A DNA stretch of 64,000 nucleotides from Flintibacter muris (GTDB taxonomy: Bacteria; Bacillota; Clostridia; Oscillospirales; Oscillospiraceae): assembly GCF_943192995.1 (NCBI RefSeq), contig NZ_CALPCP010000002.1, forward strand, positions 1 to 64,000. Direction: 5' to 3'. A program made the position numbers and the translations under genes. Positions 24,880 to 33,185 of the stretch are shown here, piece after piece. Each line of letters begins with the position of its first letter. Position 1 is the first letter of the stretch. Below the pieces are notes generated by a model. That model was not told where the DNA came from. It worked only from the letters and a program-made list of their open reading frames with translations, and made no database searches.

Positions 24880-24902
24880 AAGAGTGCGCAATTTGTGAAT
24901 GT
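24854..24902. promoter_or_regulatory. Two-part operator flanking the -10 box
   Basis: ACATTCGCAAATTGCGCA (24854-24871) and TGCGCAATTTGTGAATGT (24885-24902) are inverted copies with one mismatch. Each arm is itself nearly symmetric (CGCAAATTGCG and CGCAATTTGTG). They bracket TATAAT, an arrangement expected for tight repression by a dimeric regulator. No regulator gene is adjacent. Confidence 0.6.
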
Positions 24903-24925
24903 ATTATAGATTGGGAGCGATTAAA

Positions 24926-25189
24926 ATGCAAGCGCTGTTTGCGGAACTGTTTTGGCCCAACGAGGAAATTTCCCAAGCAGTGGCCTGTCTCTGTGAGGAT
25001 ATCCCCGGCTATCAGTCTGCCAGGGAGGAATACAACAAAATTGTGTCACAGCTCCAGGAGATCATTGGCTTTGAGCTGTGCAGCCAGCTTTCGGAGCGGC
25101 TGACGGAGCTGGACGGATACGAGGAATACGCCTGTTATGCCGTGGGGCTGAGGCTGCGGGAGGCCGTCTTCAAGTCCCTTTGCGTATAA
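24926..25189 (+). CDS. Small DUF6809-like protein
   Basis: An 87-residue soluble, mostly helical protein starting MQALFAELFWPNEEISQ and ending with a Y-x-V-G-L-R-L motif near the C-terminus (EYACYAVGLRLREAVF). The pattern resembles DUF6809 proteins, small regulatory or structural proteins of unknown role that are common in Clostridia; this match is from memory. ATG 24926 has GGGAG upstream. The elaborate operator suggests tight regulation. Confidence 0.65.
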   Translation: MQALFAELFWPNEEISQAVACLCEDIPGYQSAREEYNKIVSQLQEIIGFELCSQLSERLTELDGYEEYACYAVGLRLREAVFKSLCV

Positions 25190-25192
25190 GTA

Positions 25193-26317
25193 TCAGCGGT
25201 CAAACCCGATATATTTTTCCAGCAGGTCCCCTGCCGGCTCCTCCCTGAGCTTTACAAAGCCGTACTTTTGGAAAAACCGGCGGGTACTCTCGTTGTCCGG
25301 GGGGCAGTGGAGGCGCAGGCGGTCCCGGCCGATGTTGCGGTACATAGACACCGCCTGACCAATGAGCTGCACTCCCAGTCCCCTGCCCCGGTCCTCCGGA
25401 AGGATGGACAGGAACTTGATATACCCTGTCTTCTTCGTGGTGTACCGGTCGTCATACAGGATTACACCCATGGGCCGCTCCCCCGCGTGGAATATGTGGA
25501 GGTTCCACATGGACTGCCTCCACAGCTCCTCCGCCTCAGCCAAAAGGACGGCGTCCTCCACACCGGGGCAGACCTCCCGCCGCAGCTTCAGGTACAGCTC
25601 CTGATCCCGGGGCCAGGTTTTAAGGGGGATATCCGCCCACAGGTTCACGTCTGCCGACGTCTTTTTGTCCTTTCGCCACCAGGACTGGCGGGCCAGAGTG
25701 GAGATTTCCTCAGACAGGTGGGAGTTGTCCATCTCGTATTGAATCTCGAATTTTTCCCCGTCCCAGGTGAGGCAGGATACCGCCGTGTTGTCCCCGTGGG
25801 GCATGGCGTGCCACTCCTCCGGCGGGATATTCTTCACCTTGCCCAAAAACTGCCGCAGGGCCATGCCGTGGCTGAACAGGGCGATGGTCTGGTCCGGATA
25901 CCGCTCCGCGATACGGCGCACCGCCCCATAGATTCGTTCCTCCAGCTGAAAGAAGCTCTCCGCGTTCTCCACCTCCCATTTCGGGTCGGTGCGGTTGAAC
26001 AGGTCCATCCGCTGGGGATCCGTGTGGCGCACCGCCCCAAAGGTCCGGTCCTCCCAGTCCCCCAGGTTCAGCTCCCGCAGGCCGGGGCAGGTGTTCAGGG
26101 GCAGGTTTTTAGCTCTGTAAATGGCCCGGGCGGTGGTGCGCGTCCGGAACAGATCACTGGACCACACCGCGTCGATATGGATATCCCGAAAGCGTTCCTC
26201 CAAAGCCGCGATCTGCCGGTAGCCGTTTTCGGTAATCAGGGAGTTGTACCAGCCGTGGACCCGGCGGTACAGGTTGCCCTCCGCCTCGGCGTGGCGGATC
26301 AGGTAGATCGTTGTCAT
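25193..26317 (-). CDS. Histidine phosphatase-GNAT acetyltransferase fusion
   Basis: A 374-residue fusion. Residues 1-200 are a histidine phosphatase (phosphoglycerate mutase-like) with the catalytic motif LIRHAEAEGN, the acidic E in LRELNLGDWEDR and the second His in ALFSHGMALR. Residues about 230-374 are a GNAT acetyltransferase with the acetyl-CoA loop LPEDRGRGLGVQLIGQA and C-terminal RRFFQKYGFV. Linked reactions are not predicted by either family, so the substrate is open. ATG 26317 follows AAGGA. It lies four bases after the DUF1622 gene. Confidence 0.88.
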   Translation of the reverse strand: MTTIYLIRHAEAEGNLYRRVHGWYNSLITENGYRQIAALEERFRDIHIDAVWSSDLFRTRTTARAIYRAKNLPLNTCPGLRELNLGDWEDRTFGAVRHTDPQRMDLFNRTDPKWEVENAESFFQLEERIYGAVRRIAERYPDQTIALFSHGMALRQFLGKVKNIPPEEWHAMPHGDNTAVSCLTWDGEKFEIQYEMDNSHLSEEISTLARQSWWRKDKKTSADVNLWADIPLKTWPRDQELYLKLRREVCPGVEDAVLLAEAEELWRQSMWNLHIFHAGERPMGVILYDDRYTTKKTGYIKFLSILPEDRGRGLGVQLIGQAVSMYRNIGRDRLRLHCPPDNESTRRFFQKYGFVKLREEPAGDLLEKYIGFDR

Positions 26318-26321
26318 CAAA

Positions 26322-26654
26322 TCAGTCCTTTGTATGGTTTGCCTCCCCCTTCATCTCCACATGGATCAGCAGGGACAGCAGAGCCCGCAGCAAAATCACC
26401 GCCCCCAGCACCATCAGCTCGTTCAGGTCCCGGACCAGGACGGTCTTTAAAATCTCTGCGGCCATTTTGAATTCCAGACTGGTAGCCAGACCCTCAGCCA
26501 GCTGGAATTTGATATTTTTCGGAGTACGGGTGACCATCCCCACGCAGTACAGCCAGAAGGCCCGGACAGCGGTGACGGCCACCACAAAAATGCCCATCAG
26601 CTCACAGGCGGAGATGATGGTGGGCAGGCACAGCTCAATCACATGCTCCAGCAT
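26322..26654 (-). CDS. DUF1622 membrane protein
   Basis: A 110-residue membrane protein of the DUF1622 family with helices at about 8-38 and 75-98 and the conserved segment QLAEGLATSLEFKMAAEILKTVLVRDLNEL between them. Function unknown. It sits between pyrD and the phosphatase fusion, all in one direction, 15 bases after pyrD. Confidence 0.85.
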   Translation of the reverse strand: MLEHVIELCLPTIISACELMGIFVVAVTAVRAFWLYCVGMVTRTPKNIKFQLAEGLATSLEFKMAAEILKTVLVRDLNELMVLGAVILLRALLSLLIHVEMKGEANHTKD

Positions 26655-26669
26655 GGAACCTCCTCCTTT

Positions 26670-27614
26670 TCACCAGGGGGTCACCCCTCCGGTCAGCTCC
26701 GAAACCGAGGCCAGTCCCTGCCGGGCGGCAATGTCCGCCAATTCGTCCCGGACTCTCAGCGGGGCGAAGGGATCGGCGAACAGAGCGGTGCCAACCGCCA
26801 CAGCGCAGGCCCCCGCCAGCATCAGCTGGGCCACGTCCGTGCCCTTGGACACGCCCCCCATGCCCAGGATGGGCAGCTTTACCGCCTGGGACACCTCCCA
26901 CACCATCCGCACCGCCACGGGCAGCACGGCGGGGCCGGACAGCCCCCCAGTGTTCATCTTCAAAACGGGGCGGCGGGTGTTTACGTCAATACGCATCCCC
27001 CGGATGGTGTTAATCAGGGACAAAGCGTCCGCCCCGGCCCCCTCCACCGCCCTGGCAATCTCGCAAATATCGGTGACGTTGGGGGACAGCTTCACCATGA
27101 CGGGCACGTCTCCAGCGTGCTTTTTTGCTGTTTCGGTGACCTCGGCGGCCAGCTCCGGACGGGTACCGTAGGCCAGTCCCCCCGCCTTCACGTTGGGGCA
27201 GGAGATGTTCACCTCGATCATGTCCACCCCGGCCTCCGCCAGCTTTTCACACATGATGCCGTACTCCTCCGGGGTGTTTCCTGAGATGTTGGCGATAATC
27301 TTTGTCTCGAACCTCTGCTTGCAGGGCAGGCCCTCCCCCCGCAGGAAGGGCAGTTCCTCCTTGATAAAGGCGTCCACTCCGGGGTTTTCCAGCCCCACCG
27401 AGTTGAGAATGCCCATAGGGGTCTCGGCAATGCGGGGAGCGGGATTGCCCGTCCGGGGGTGGAGGGTCAGCCCCTTGGCACAGATGCCGCCCAGCTCCCC
27501 CAGGCTGTAGAATTTGCTGTACTCCCGGCCAAAGCCGAAGGTGCCCGAAGCCACTACCACCGGGTTTTTCAGCTTTACCCCCGCAAGATCCACCTGCATA
27601 TTCACATCAGGCAT
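26670..27614 (-). CDS. pyrD: Dihydroorotate dehydrogenase (class 1B), catalytic subunit
   Basis: A 314-residue FMN enzyme that oxidises dihydroorotate to orotate using NAD+ through PyrK. The catalytic cysteine of class 1B is in VNISCPNVKAGG; NTIRGMRID and MNTGGLSGPA contact FMN and substrate. ATG 27614 has AGGAGGTG upstream and lies eight bases inside pyrK. It belongs to the pyrC-F-K-D operon. Confidence 0.95.
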   Translation of the reverse strand: MPDVNMQVDLAGVKLKNPVVVASGTFGFGREYSKFYSLGELGGICAKGLTLHPRTGNPAPRIAETPMGILNSVGLENPGVDAFIKEELPFLRGEGLPCKQRFETKIIANISGNTPEEYGIMCEKLAEAGVDMIEVNISCPNVKAGGLAYGTRPELAAEVTETAKKHAGDVPVMVKLSPNVTDICEIARAVEGAGADALSLINTIRGMRIDVNTRRPVLKMNTGGLSGPAVLPVAVRMVWEVSQAVKLPILGMGGVSKGTDVAQLMLAGACAVAVGTALFADPFAPLRVRDELADIAARQGLASVSELTGGVTPW

Positions 27615-28401
27615 CCCAGTCCACCTCCTGAGCGTCAAATACCGGGCCGTCCTTGCACACATGCTTTACGGTGCCGTCCTTCATGGTCACGGCGCACACC
27701 AGACAGGCCCCCACGCCGCAGCCCATCCGCTCCTCCATGGACACCTGGCAGGGAACGCCAAACTCCGCCGCAACCTGCGCTACACTCTTCAGCATAGCCT
27801 TGGGCCCGCAGGCCAGCACGCCCTGGTAGTGGTGTTCCTTCCCCAGCTCCCGGCGAACCAGTGCGTCCACAAAGCCGTGATAGCCCAGGGAACCGTCATC
27901 GGTGGCAATCTGAACATCAATACACTCGCTGTCAAACTCGTCTAGCAGGATGGCCCGGTCCTTGGAGCGGAAGCCCAAAATGGCGGTGGAGGAGCAGCCG
28001 GCGTAGCAGGCACAGGCGTGGAGCGGCGGCACGCCAATGCCGCCTCCCACCAATAAGTAGGGGCCGGGGGTAGTCCGGAAGCCGTTCCCCAGGGGCCCCA
28101 GCACGTCCAGGGTGTCCCCCACCTGACGCTGGGCCAGCCAGCGGGTGCCCTCCCCTTTGGCCTCAAAGACCACGGTGATGGTCCCCCCCATCCGGCTCCC
28201 CGTCCAGGACTGGATGGAGATGGGCCGCCGGAGGAGCAGGCCCTCCCCGCACTTGATGTGAACAAATTGTCCTGGATGGATGGGCCGCCCGGTATTGGTG
28301 ACGGCGGAGCTGACCATGTCCCCCACCGCCAGTGTCATGGAGACAGTGTCCGGAGTCAGCTGCTCCTTGACTATGATGCTGCATGCGCGTTCTACCTTCA
28401 T
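27607..28401 (-). CDS. pyrK: Dihydroorotate dehydrogenase electron transfer subunit
   Basis: A 264-residue FAD and 2Fe-2S protein that passes electrons from PyrD to NAD+. The FAD motif RRPISI, the NAD-binding LVGGGIGVPPL and the cluster cysteines (GCGVGACLVC and a later HVCKDGPVF) are all present. It overlaps pyrD by eight bases. Confidence 0.95.
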   Translation of the reverse strand: MKVERACSIIVKEQLTPDTVSMTLAVGDMVSSAVTNTGRPIHPGQFVHIKCGEGLLLRRPISIQSWTGSRMGGTITVVFEAKGEGTRWLAQRQVGDTLDVLGPLGNGFRTTPGPYLLVGGGIGVPPLHACACYAGCSSTAILGFRSKDRAILLDEFDSECIDVQIATDDGSLGYHGFVDALVRRELGKEHHYQGVLACGPKAMLKSVAQVAAEFGVPCQVSMEERMGCGVGACLVCAVTMKDGTVKHVCKDGPVFDAQEVDWDA

Positions 28402-28412
28402 GCGTCTACCCC

Positions 28413-29336
28413 TTACACAATGGTGACAAACTGCCGGATGTCGTCCCGCATGGCGAGAGCAGCGTTCCGGGCCGCCTCGGCGAAGTCATGGCCGTCCCCG
28501 CCCGTCTTCTGCCAGGCGCACATGATGCCCCGGGAGGAGTTGACAATGGCCCCATGGCCGTACTTGTCAAAGGCGTACTGCACGTCGTCCGCCGTCCCCC
28601 CCTGGGCGCCGTAGCCGGGTACCAGGAAGAAGGTATGCTCCAGCCGTCGGCGCAGGGCCCGGATGTCGGAGGGGTAGGTGGCCCCGGTGACCGCTCCGGC
28701 CATGGTGTAGCCGTATTTGCCCTCGGTGCCGGCAGCAATGCGCTGGTTCAAATCGCCCATCACCTCATACACCTGCCGGTCCCCGGCCATAATGTCCTGG
28801 AGCTCCCCGGAGCCGGGGTTGGAGGTCTTCACCAGCACAAAGACGCACTTGTCCTCCACCTTGGCCGCCTCCAGGAAGGGCTTGATGGAGTCGGAGCCCA
28901 TGTAGCCGTTGAGGGTGACGCAGTCGGCGTCAAAGGATTTGAAGACCTCCCCCTCGATTTTTGCCCCGGACAGCCAGCCCTCGGCGTAGGCGGCGGCGGT
29001 GGAGCCAATATCCCCCCGCTTGATGTCGGCAATGACGAAGAGCCCCTTCTCCCGGGCATAGCGGATGGTGCGCTCCAGCACCTCCATCCCCTGCCAGCCC
29101 AGGTTCTCGTAGTAGGCCGCCTGGGGTTTGACGGCGGGGACAACGTCACACAGCGTGTCAATCAGCCCCGCGTTGAACTGCCAGATGGCCTCGGCGGCCC
29201 CCTTCAGCCCTGGGCCGTGCTCCTCAAAGGCCGCCCGGCGGATGTGCTCGGGTACATACTCAATGCGGGCGTCCAGCCCGGCCACGGTGGGGTTCTTCAT
29301 GGCCCGGATCTTATCCTGCAATACGTCGAATGACAT
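28413..29336 (-). CDS. pyrF: Orotidine 5'-phosphate decarboxylase, type 2
   Basis: A 307-residue decarboxylase of the longer type 2 group that makes UMP. The catalytic motif is FVIADIKRGDIGSTA with the K-x-x-D pair. It lies 11 bases upstream of pyrK and 47 bases downstream of pyrC. Confidence 0.95.
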   Translation of the reverse strand: MSFDVLQDKIRAMKNPTVAGLDARIEYVPEHIRRAAFEEHGPGLKGAAEAIWQFNAGLIDTLCDVVPAVKPQAAYYENLGWQGMEVLERTIRYAREKGLFVIADIKRGDIGSTAAAYAEGWLSGAKIEGEVFKSFDADCVTLNGYMGSDSIKPFLEAAKVEDKCVFVLVKTSNPGSGELQDIMAGDRQVYEVMGDLNQRIAAGTEGKYGYTMAGAVTGATYPSDIRALRRRLEHTFFLVPGYGAQGGTADDVQYAFDKYGHGAIVNSSRGIMCAWQKTGGDGHDFAEAARNAALAMRDDIRQFVTIV

Positions 29337-29383
29337 GGTATAACTCCTTTCTTGCTTGGTCCCCTTCGCAAAGGGAGGCGTTT
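29337..29383. repeat. CCCCTTCGCAAAGGGAGG hairpin between pyrC and pyrF
   Basis: The hairpin CCCCTTCGCAAAGGGAGG (29361-29378) fills the short gap in the pyr operon and matches one unit of the element at 23473-23612. Confidence 0.6.
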
Positions 29384-30661
29384 TCAGCTGTCCTGATAAA
29401 TAACCTCGCCCTTTGCAATGGTGTATTTCACCCGGCCCTTGACGGTCCGCCCGGCAAAGGGGGTGTTGCGGGCCTTGGAGGCAAACAGCAGCGGGTCTAT
29501 GATCCAGGACTCGTCCGGGTCGAAGATGACCAGGTCGGCAATGGCCCCCAGGGACATGTGTCCCCGGGACAGGTGAAGGATATCGGCGGGATTGGTGGAC
29601 ATGCGGCGGATGATGGAGGGAAGGTCCAGCTTTTTGGTGTGGTACAGCCGGGTCAGCGCCAAAGCCAGGCTGGTCTCCAGGCCGATCATCCCGCTGGGGG
29701 CCCGGCTGAGGGGACGGGCCTTCTCCTCCACGGAGTGGGGGGCGTGGTCGGTGGCGATCACATCAATGGTGCCGTCTTTCAGCCCGGCAATAATGCCCTG
29801 CACATCCTTCTGGGTCCGCAGGGGCGGGTTGACTCTGGCCTGGGCCCCCTGGGTGAGCACCTCGTCCTCGGTGAGGGTAAAATACTGGGGGCAGGTCTCG
29901 CAGGTGATACGTACCCCCTTTTTCTTCATTTTGCGGATGATGTCCACGCTCCGGGCGGTGGATACATGGCAGATGTGTACCGCCGCCCCTGTCTCCTCGG
30001 CCAGCATGGCGTCCCGCATGACCATAATCTCTTCGGCAATGGCGGGCCGGCCCTCCAGCCACAGCTGACGGGACACGCTGCCCTCGTTCACCGCCCGGCC
30101 CGCCACCATAGAGGTGTCCTCGCAGTGGCACAGCACGGGCAGATCCAGCTGCCGGGCCCGGATGAGCACGTCCCGCATCAGGTTGGCGCTGTCTACGTTG
30201 TTACCGTCGTCAGACAGGGCCACGGCCCCCGCCGCTTTCAGCGCCTCGGTGTCGGTGGGCTCCTCACCCCGCAGTCCCCGGGACAGGGCCGCAACGGGAT
30301 ATACCCCCACGCCGTTGGCCTGAGCGGCCCGGTCCAGCACGTACTTCACCTGTTCCGGACAGTCCACCGCAGGGCTGGTATTGGCCATGCAGGCCATTGA
30401 GGTAACACCCCCCCGGGCCGCCGCCGCGCAGCCGGTGAAAATATCCTCTTTATAGGTCAGGCCCGGGTCCCGGAGGTGGACGTGCATATCCACCAGCCCC
30501 GGGGCGACCATCAGTCCGGAGGCGTCAATCGTCCGCCCGGCCTCACAGTTCAAACCGTGCTCCATCAGACCCACTCTGCCGTTTTCCAGCAGCAGGTCCT
30601 GCAGCAGGATGGTCCCCGTTACCGGATGGATCACCCGTCCGTTCTTGATCAAAAGCTTCAT
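29384..30661 (-). CDS. pyrC: Dihydroorotase
   Basis: A 425-residue amidohydrolase that closes carbamoyl aspartate to dihydroorotate. The metal-binding HVHLRDPG motif, the bridging-region HCED and HVSTARS histidines and the catalytic Asp in ATDHAPHS are visible. ATG 30661 has GGAGGA upstream. First gene of the pyr operon; pyrB and pyrE are not in this window. Confidence 0.95.
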   Translation of the reverse strand: MKLLIKNGRVIHPVTGTILLQDLLLENGRVGLMEHGLNCEAGRTIDASGLMVAPGLVDMHVHLRDPGLTYKEDIFTGCAAAARGGVTSMACMANTSPAVDCPEQVKYVLDRAAQANGVGVYPVAALSRGLRGEEPTDTEALKAAGAVALSDDGNNVDSANLMRDVLIRARQLDLPVLCHCEDTSMVAGRAVNEGSVSRQLWLEGRPAIAEEIMVMRDAMLAEETGAAVHICHVSTARSVDIIRKMKKKGVRITCETCPQYFTLTEDEVLTQGAQARVNPPLRTQKDVQGIIAGLKDGTIDVIATDHAPHSVEEKARPLSRAPSGMIGLETSLALALTRLYHTKKLDLPSIIRRMSTNPADILHLSRGHMSLGAIADLVIFDPDESWIIDPLLFASKARNTPFAGRTVKGRVKYTIAKGEVIYQDS

Positions 30662-30733
30662 GATAAGTCCTCCGCCATGACTTGTGTAGATTTTTTTGAA
30701 TTGTCTGTCCATACACACATTTCCTGACATTAA

Positions 30734-30762
30734 ATTATAGCGGAAGATGCAGGATTTAGCAA
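30734..30762 (-). promoter_or_regulatory. Promoter of the pyr operon
   Basis: Minus strand TTGCTA (30757-30762), 17 bases, TATAAT (30734-30739). The leader is only about 65 bases, too short to hold a PyrR attenuator of the usual kind, and none is seen. Confidence 0.75.
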
Positions 30763-30840
30763 CGAGTTTTTTGAATTTTCAGGGGATACTATGGCCAGCG
30801 GAGAATCTTCAAATTTCTCCGGGGAAAGAGAGGAAAAACA

Positions 30841-31032
30841 ATGTACGGAAATTCTTACAGCTGCCACGGCACCGGCGCGTTCCTCATGGGGACGGTAGCC
30901 GGTATGGCTGCGGGCGCCCTTCTGGGCGCGACTATGGCCCCGTCCAGCCGCCAGATCAAGCGGACCGCCCACAAGGCCGCCCGCCGGGTCAACGAGGCTA
31001 TCGACCACTTGGCCGACGCTATGGACATGTAA
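30841..31032 (+). CDS. Small YtxH-like protein
   Basis: A 63-residue protein with a glycine/alanine-rich hydrophobic segment (AFLMGTVAGMAAGALLGATMAP, residues 13-34) followed by a basic amphipathic helix (RQIKRTAHKAARRVNEAIDHL). This is the layout of YtxH-type general stress proteins, but shorter. It lies divergent from pyrC. The start follows AGAGGAAAAAC. Confidence 0.75.
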   Translation: MYGNSYSCHGTGAFLMGTVAGMAAGALLGATMAPSSRQIKRTAHKAARRVNEAIDHLADAMDM

Positions 31033-31037
31033 CATCA

Positions 31038-31066
31038 CAAGGCCCCCGGCTTACGCCGGGGGCCCA
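31038..31066. terminator. Bidirectional terminator
   Basis: A perfect GGCCCCCGGC / GCCGGGGGCC stem (31041-31064) with a four-base loop between convergent genes; the T runs are poor on both strands. Confidence 0.7.
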
Positions 31067-31069
31067 TAA

Positions 31070-31876
31070 TTAATATAATTTGTCCAAAATTTCCACAATA
31101 TCCCCAATCACTCCATCGTTGCAGTGGCAGAGGATGCGGGCGCCCCAGTCTTTGACCTCCTGGGCGCAGTTGGCCGGAGCAAAGGGGATGGCGGACAGCT
31201 CCATCATGGGAATATCGTTTTGATTATCACCCACACAGTAGATGTGTTCCGGGGTCACCCCCAGCATCCGGGCCACCCGGGCCACACCGCCCCCCTTGTT
31301 GCTGCCCTTTGCGGTGAGTTCCAGGTAGCGGGGATTGGAGAAAATCGCCTCATACCGCTCCCCGCCCCCTTCCAGCAGCATGGCCTGCGCCTGGAGCAGT
31401 ACCTCCCGCTCCTGATGAAACAGGGCCTTTACCCAGGGGGTGGGCATGTCCGCCAGCTCGCACTGGGTGTAGTCACAGTTCACCTTTTTTAAGTGGGCAA
31501 AGGTGATATCGTTGGGGTGGCAGACATAGATATCCTCCCCGTGATAGGCCTCCAGCGACAGGGAGGGGAACCGCTCCATAACAGCTCCCAGGTCCTGGGG
31601 GGCCGTGGGAGGCAGATGGGTCTGCTCCAGCATCCTGTCCGCCTGAAAATCGTAAATAGCCGCCCCGTTGGACAGCACAGCCGGTGCGTTCATGGGGATC
31701 AGCGGAGCGTAGGGGGCAAAGGTACGGTGGGCTCTGCCGGTGGACATAGCGAAATAGCCGCCCTCCTCCATAAAGTAGCGGATGGCCTCCAGATTGCGCT
31801 CCGGGATACGCAGGTCCAGGCCGTACAGCGTGTCGTCAAAGTCGCTGGCTAGCAGCAGACCGTTAAATTTTCCCAT
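31070..31876 (-). CDS. HAD-superfamily hydrolase, Cof type (IIB)
   Basis: A 268-residue Cof-like phosphatase. Motif I is ASDFDDTLYG, the second Asp acting as acid/base; motif II lies at STGR; motif IV is GDNQNDIPMM. The cap is of the C2B class. Such enzymes dephosphorylate sugar phosphates or nucleotides, with broad specificity. Start ATG 31876 has AAGGAGGA upstream. Confidence 0.92.
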   Translation of the reverse strand: MGKFNGLLLASDFDDTLYGLDLRIPERNLEAIRYFMEEGGYFAMSTGRAHRTFAPYAPLIPMNAPAVLSNGAAIYDFQADRMLEQTHLPPTAPQDLGAVMERFPSLSLEAYHGEDIYVCHPNDITFAHLKKVNCDYTQCELADMPTPWVKALFHQEREVLLQAQAMLLEGGGERYEAIFSNPRYLELTAKGSNKGGGVARVARMLGVTPEHIYCVGDNQNDIPMMELSAIPFAPANCAQEVKDWGARILCHCNDGVIGDIVEILDKLY

Positions 31877-31999
31877 AGAGTCCTCCTTTCCGCCGTCTCA
31901 ATGGCAGGCCGCCTCAATTTAAATGTGAAAATACCGCAGCATTCTGCGGTCCTGTTTTATTTTAGAGTCCGGCGGACGGTTTGTCAACCCCCCATTCCC

Positions 32000-32028
32000 T
32001 TGACAATCTCCCCTTCCGCCGATATACT
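32000..32028 (+). promoter_or_regulatory. Promoter of the YlmH-like gene
   Basis: TTGACA (32000-32005), 17 bases, TATACT (32023-32028). A hairpin (ACCGCAG/CTGCGGT, 31932-31949) with a T-rich tail lies just upstream and probably isolates it. Confidence 0.85.
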
Positions 32029-32059
32029 GGAGCGGAACTTACAGCAAGGGGGACTCTTT

Positions 32060-32860
32060 ATGACGAAAAAGGAGCTGCTGGACCGCTGCGCCCGCAGCGG
32101 AGAGGAGCGCGTGCTTCTGGCCCGGGTGCTGGACAAGCTGGAGCTGAGCCAGAGCCGGGGTGTCCCCGCCCATACGCCCTTCCTCTCCCCTGGGGAACAG
32201 GCATCGGTAACCGATCTGCTCAACGCCTGGGGCAGGCCCCAGCACCTGTTCTGGGGCGGCTACCCCAACAGTGAGCGGAACATCTGCTTCTTTCCCGCGA
32301 ACTGGCAGGGGGAGGAGGATGTTCTCACCGATCCGGACGGCCCCCTCGCCGCCGTCCAGGCCAAATTCCCCGCCGGGGCCTCCCTCAGCCACCGGGACAT
32401 TCTGGGTTCCCTCATGGGCCTTGGCATTACCCGGGAGGTGCTGGGGGATATCCTGCTTCCCCAGCCGGGGGTGTGCCAAGTGGTGGTCCTGGGTGAGGCC
32501 CTGCCCATCCTCCTGTCCCAGTGGGAGGGGGCGGGGCGGTACAAGGCGGAGCTGTCCCGGCTTCCGCCCCGCCAGCTCGCCCCCAAACCTCCCCGGGTGA
32601 AGACCATCCGTGACACCGTGTCCACCCTCCGGCTGGACGCTGTGGCCGCCGCCGGCTTCTCCATATCCCGGGGCAAAGCCGCTGGGCTCATCTCGTCGGG
32701 CAAGGTGGCGGTGAACCACAAAGAGTGCCTCAAGGCCGACCGCCAGGTGGCCCAGGGCGACGTCCTCACCTGCCGGGGACTGGGCAAGTGCGTCGTCAAA
32801 GAGGTTCCAGGGCAGTCCAAAAAGGGCCGGACCATGCTGGTAATAGAGAGGTATCTGTAA
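32060..32860 (+). CDS. YlmH-like RNA-binding protein with S4 domain
   Basis: A 266-residue protein of the YlmH family. The N-terminal two thirds are the YlmH-specific domain (FLSPGEQASVTDLLNAWG...FFPANW...GSLMGLGITREVLGDIL) and the C-terminus is an S4 RNA-binding domain (RLDAVAAAGFSISRGKAAGLISSGKVAVNHKE). YlmH homologs act in ribosome rescue on stalled 50S subunits and sit near division genes in Bacillus, but here the gene is next to a DUF896 gene. ATG 32060 is preceded by GGGGGA. Confidence 0.92.
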   Translation: MTKKELLDRCARSGEERVLLARVLDKLELSQSRGVPAHTPFLSPGEQASVTDLLNAWGRPQHLFWGGYPNSERNICFFPANWQGEEDVLTDPDGPLAAVQAKFPAGASLSHRDILGSLMGLGITREVLGDILLPQPGVCQVVVLGEALPILLSQWEGAGRYKAELSRLPPRQLAPKPPRVKTIRDTVSTLRLDAVAAAGFSISRGKAAGLISSGKVAVNHKECLKADRQVAQGDVLTCRGLGKCVVKEVPGQSKKGRTMLVIERYL

Positions 32861-32862
32861 CC

Positions 32863-33069
32863 ATGGAACAAAAGAAAATCGATCGCATCAATGAGCTGGC
32901 CCGCAAGGCCAAAACTCCCCAGGGGCTGACGCCCGAGGAGCTCAGGGAGCGGGACATCCTGCGCCGGGAGTATATTGACGCCTTCAAGGCCAGCCTCACC
33001 GCCCAGCTGGACCGCACCGTGGTCCAGTATCCGGACGGCACCCGGCGGAAGCTGAGAAAAAAGGGCTGA
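32863..33069 (+). CDS. DUF896 (YnzC-like) protein
   Basis: A 68-residue helical-hairpin protein with the family pattern KIDRINELARKAKTPQGLTPEEL...RREYIDAFKASL. Bacillus YnzC/YneA-linked homologs belong to the SOS-regulated group, but no LexA box is seen here. It begins two bases after the YlmH-like gene and is probably co-transcribed with it. Confidence 0.92.
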   Translation: MEQKKIDRINELARKAKTPQGLTPEELRERDILRREYIDAFKASLTAQLDRTVVQYPDGTRRKLRKKG

Positions 33070-33088
33070 ACCTTAATGGTTTTTTAAT

Positions 33089-33117
33089 TTGACAAGCCAG
33101 CCATTTTCTGCCATAAT
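33089..33117 (+). promoter_or_regulatory. Promoter of the degV gene
   Basis: TTGACA (33089-33094), 17 bases, CATAAT (33112-33117). Confidence 0.8.
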
Positions 33118-33185
33118 GGCTGTGATTTTCCGGTTTTGGAAGGATTTTTGGGCCCCAGGCCCGTATGAAACAAGGAGGCCCCGCT

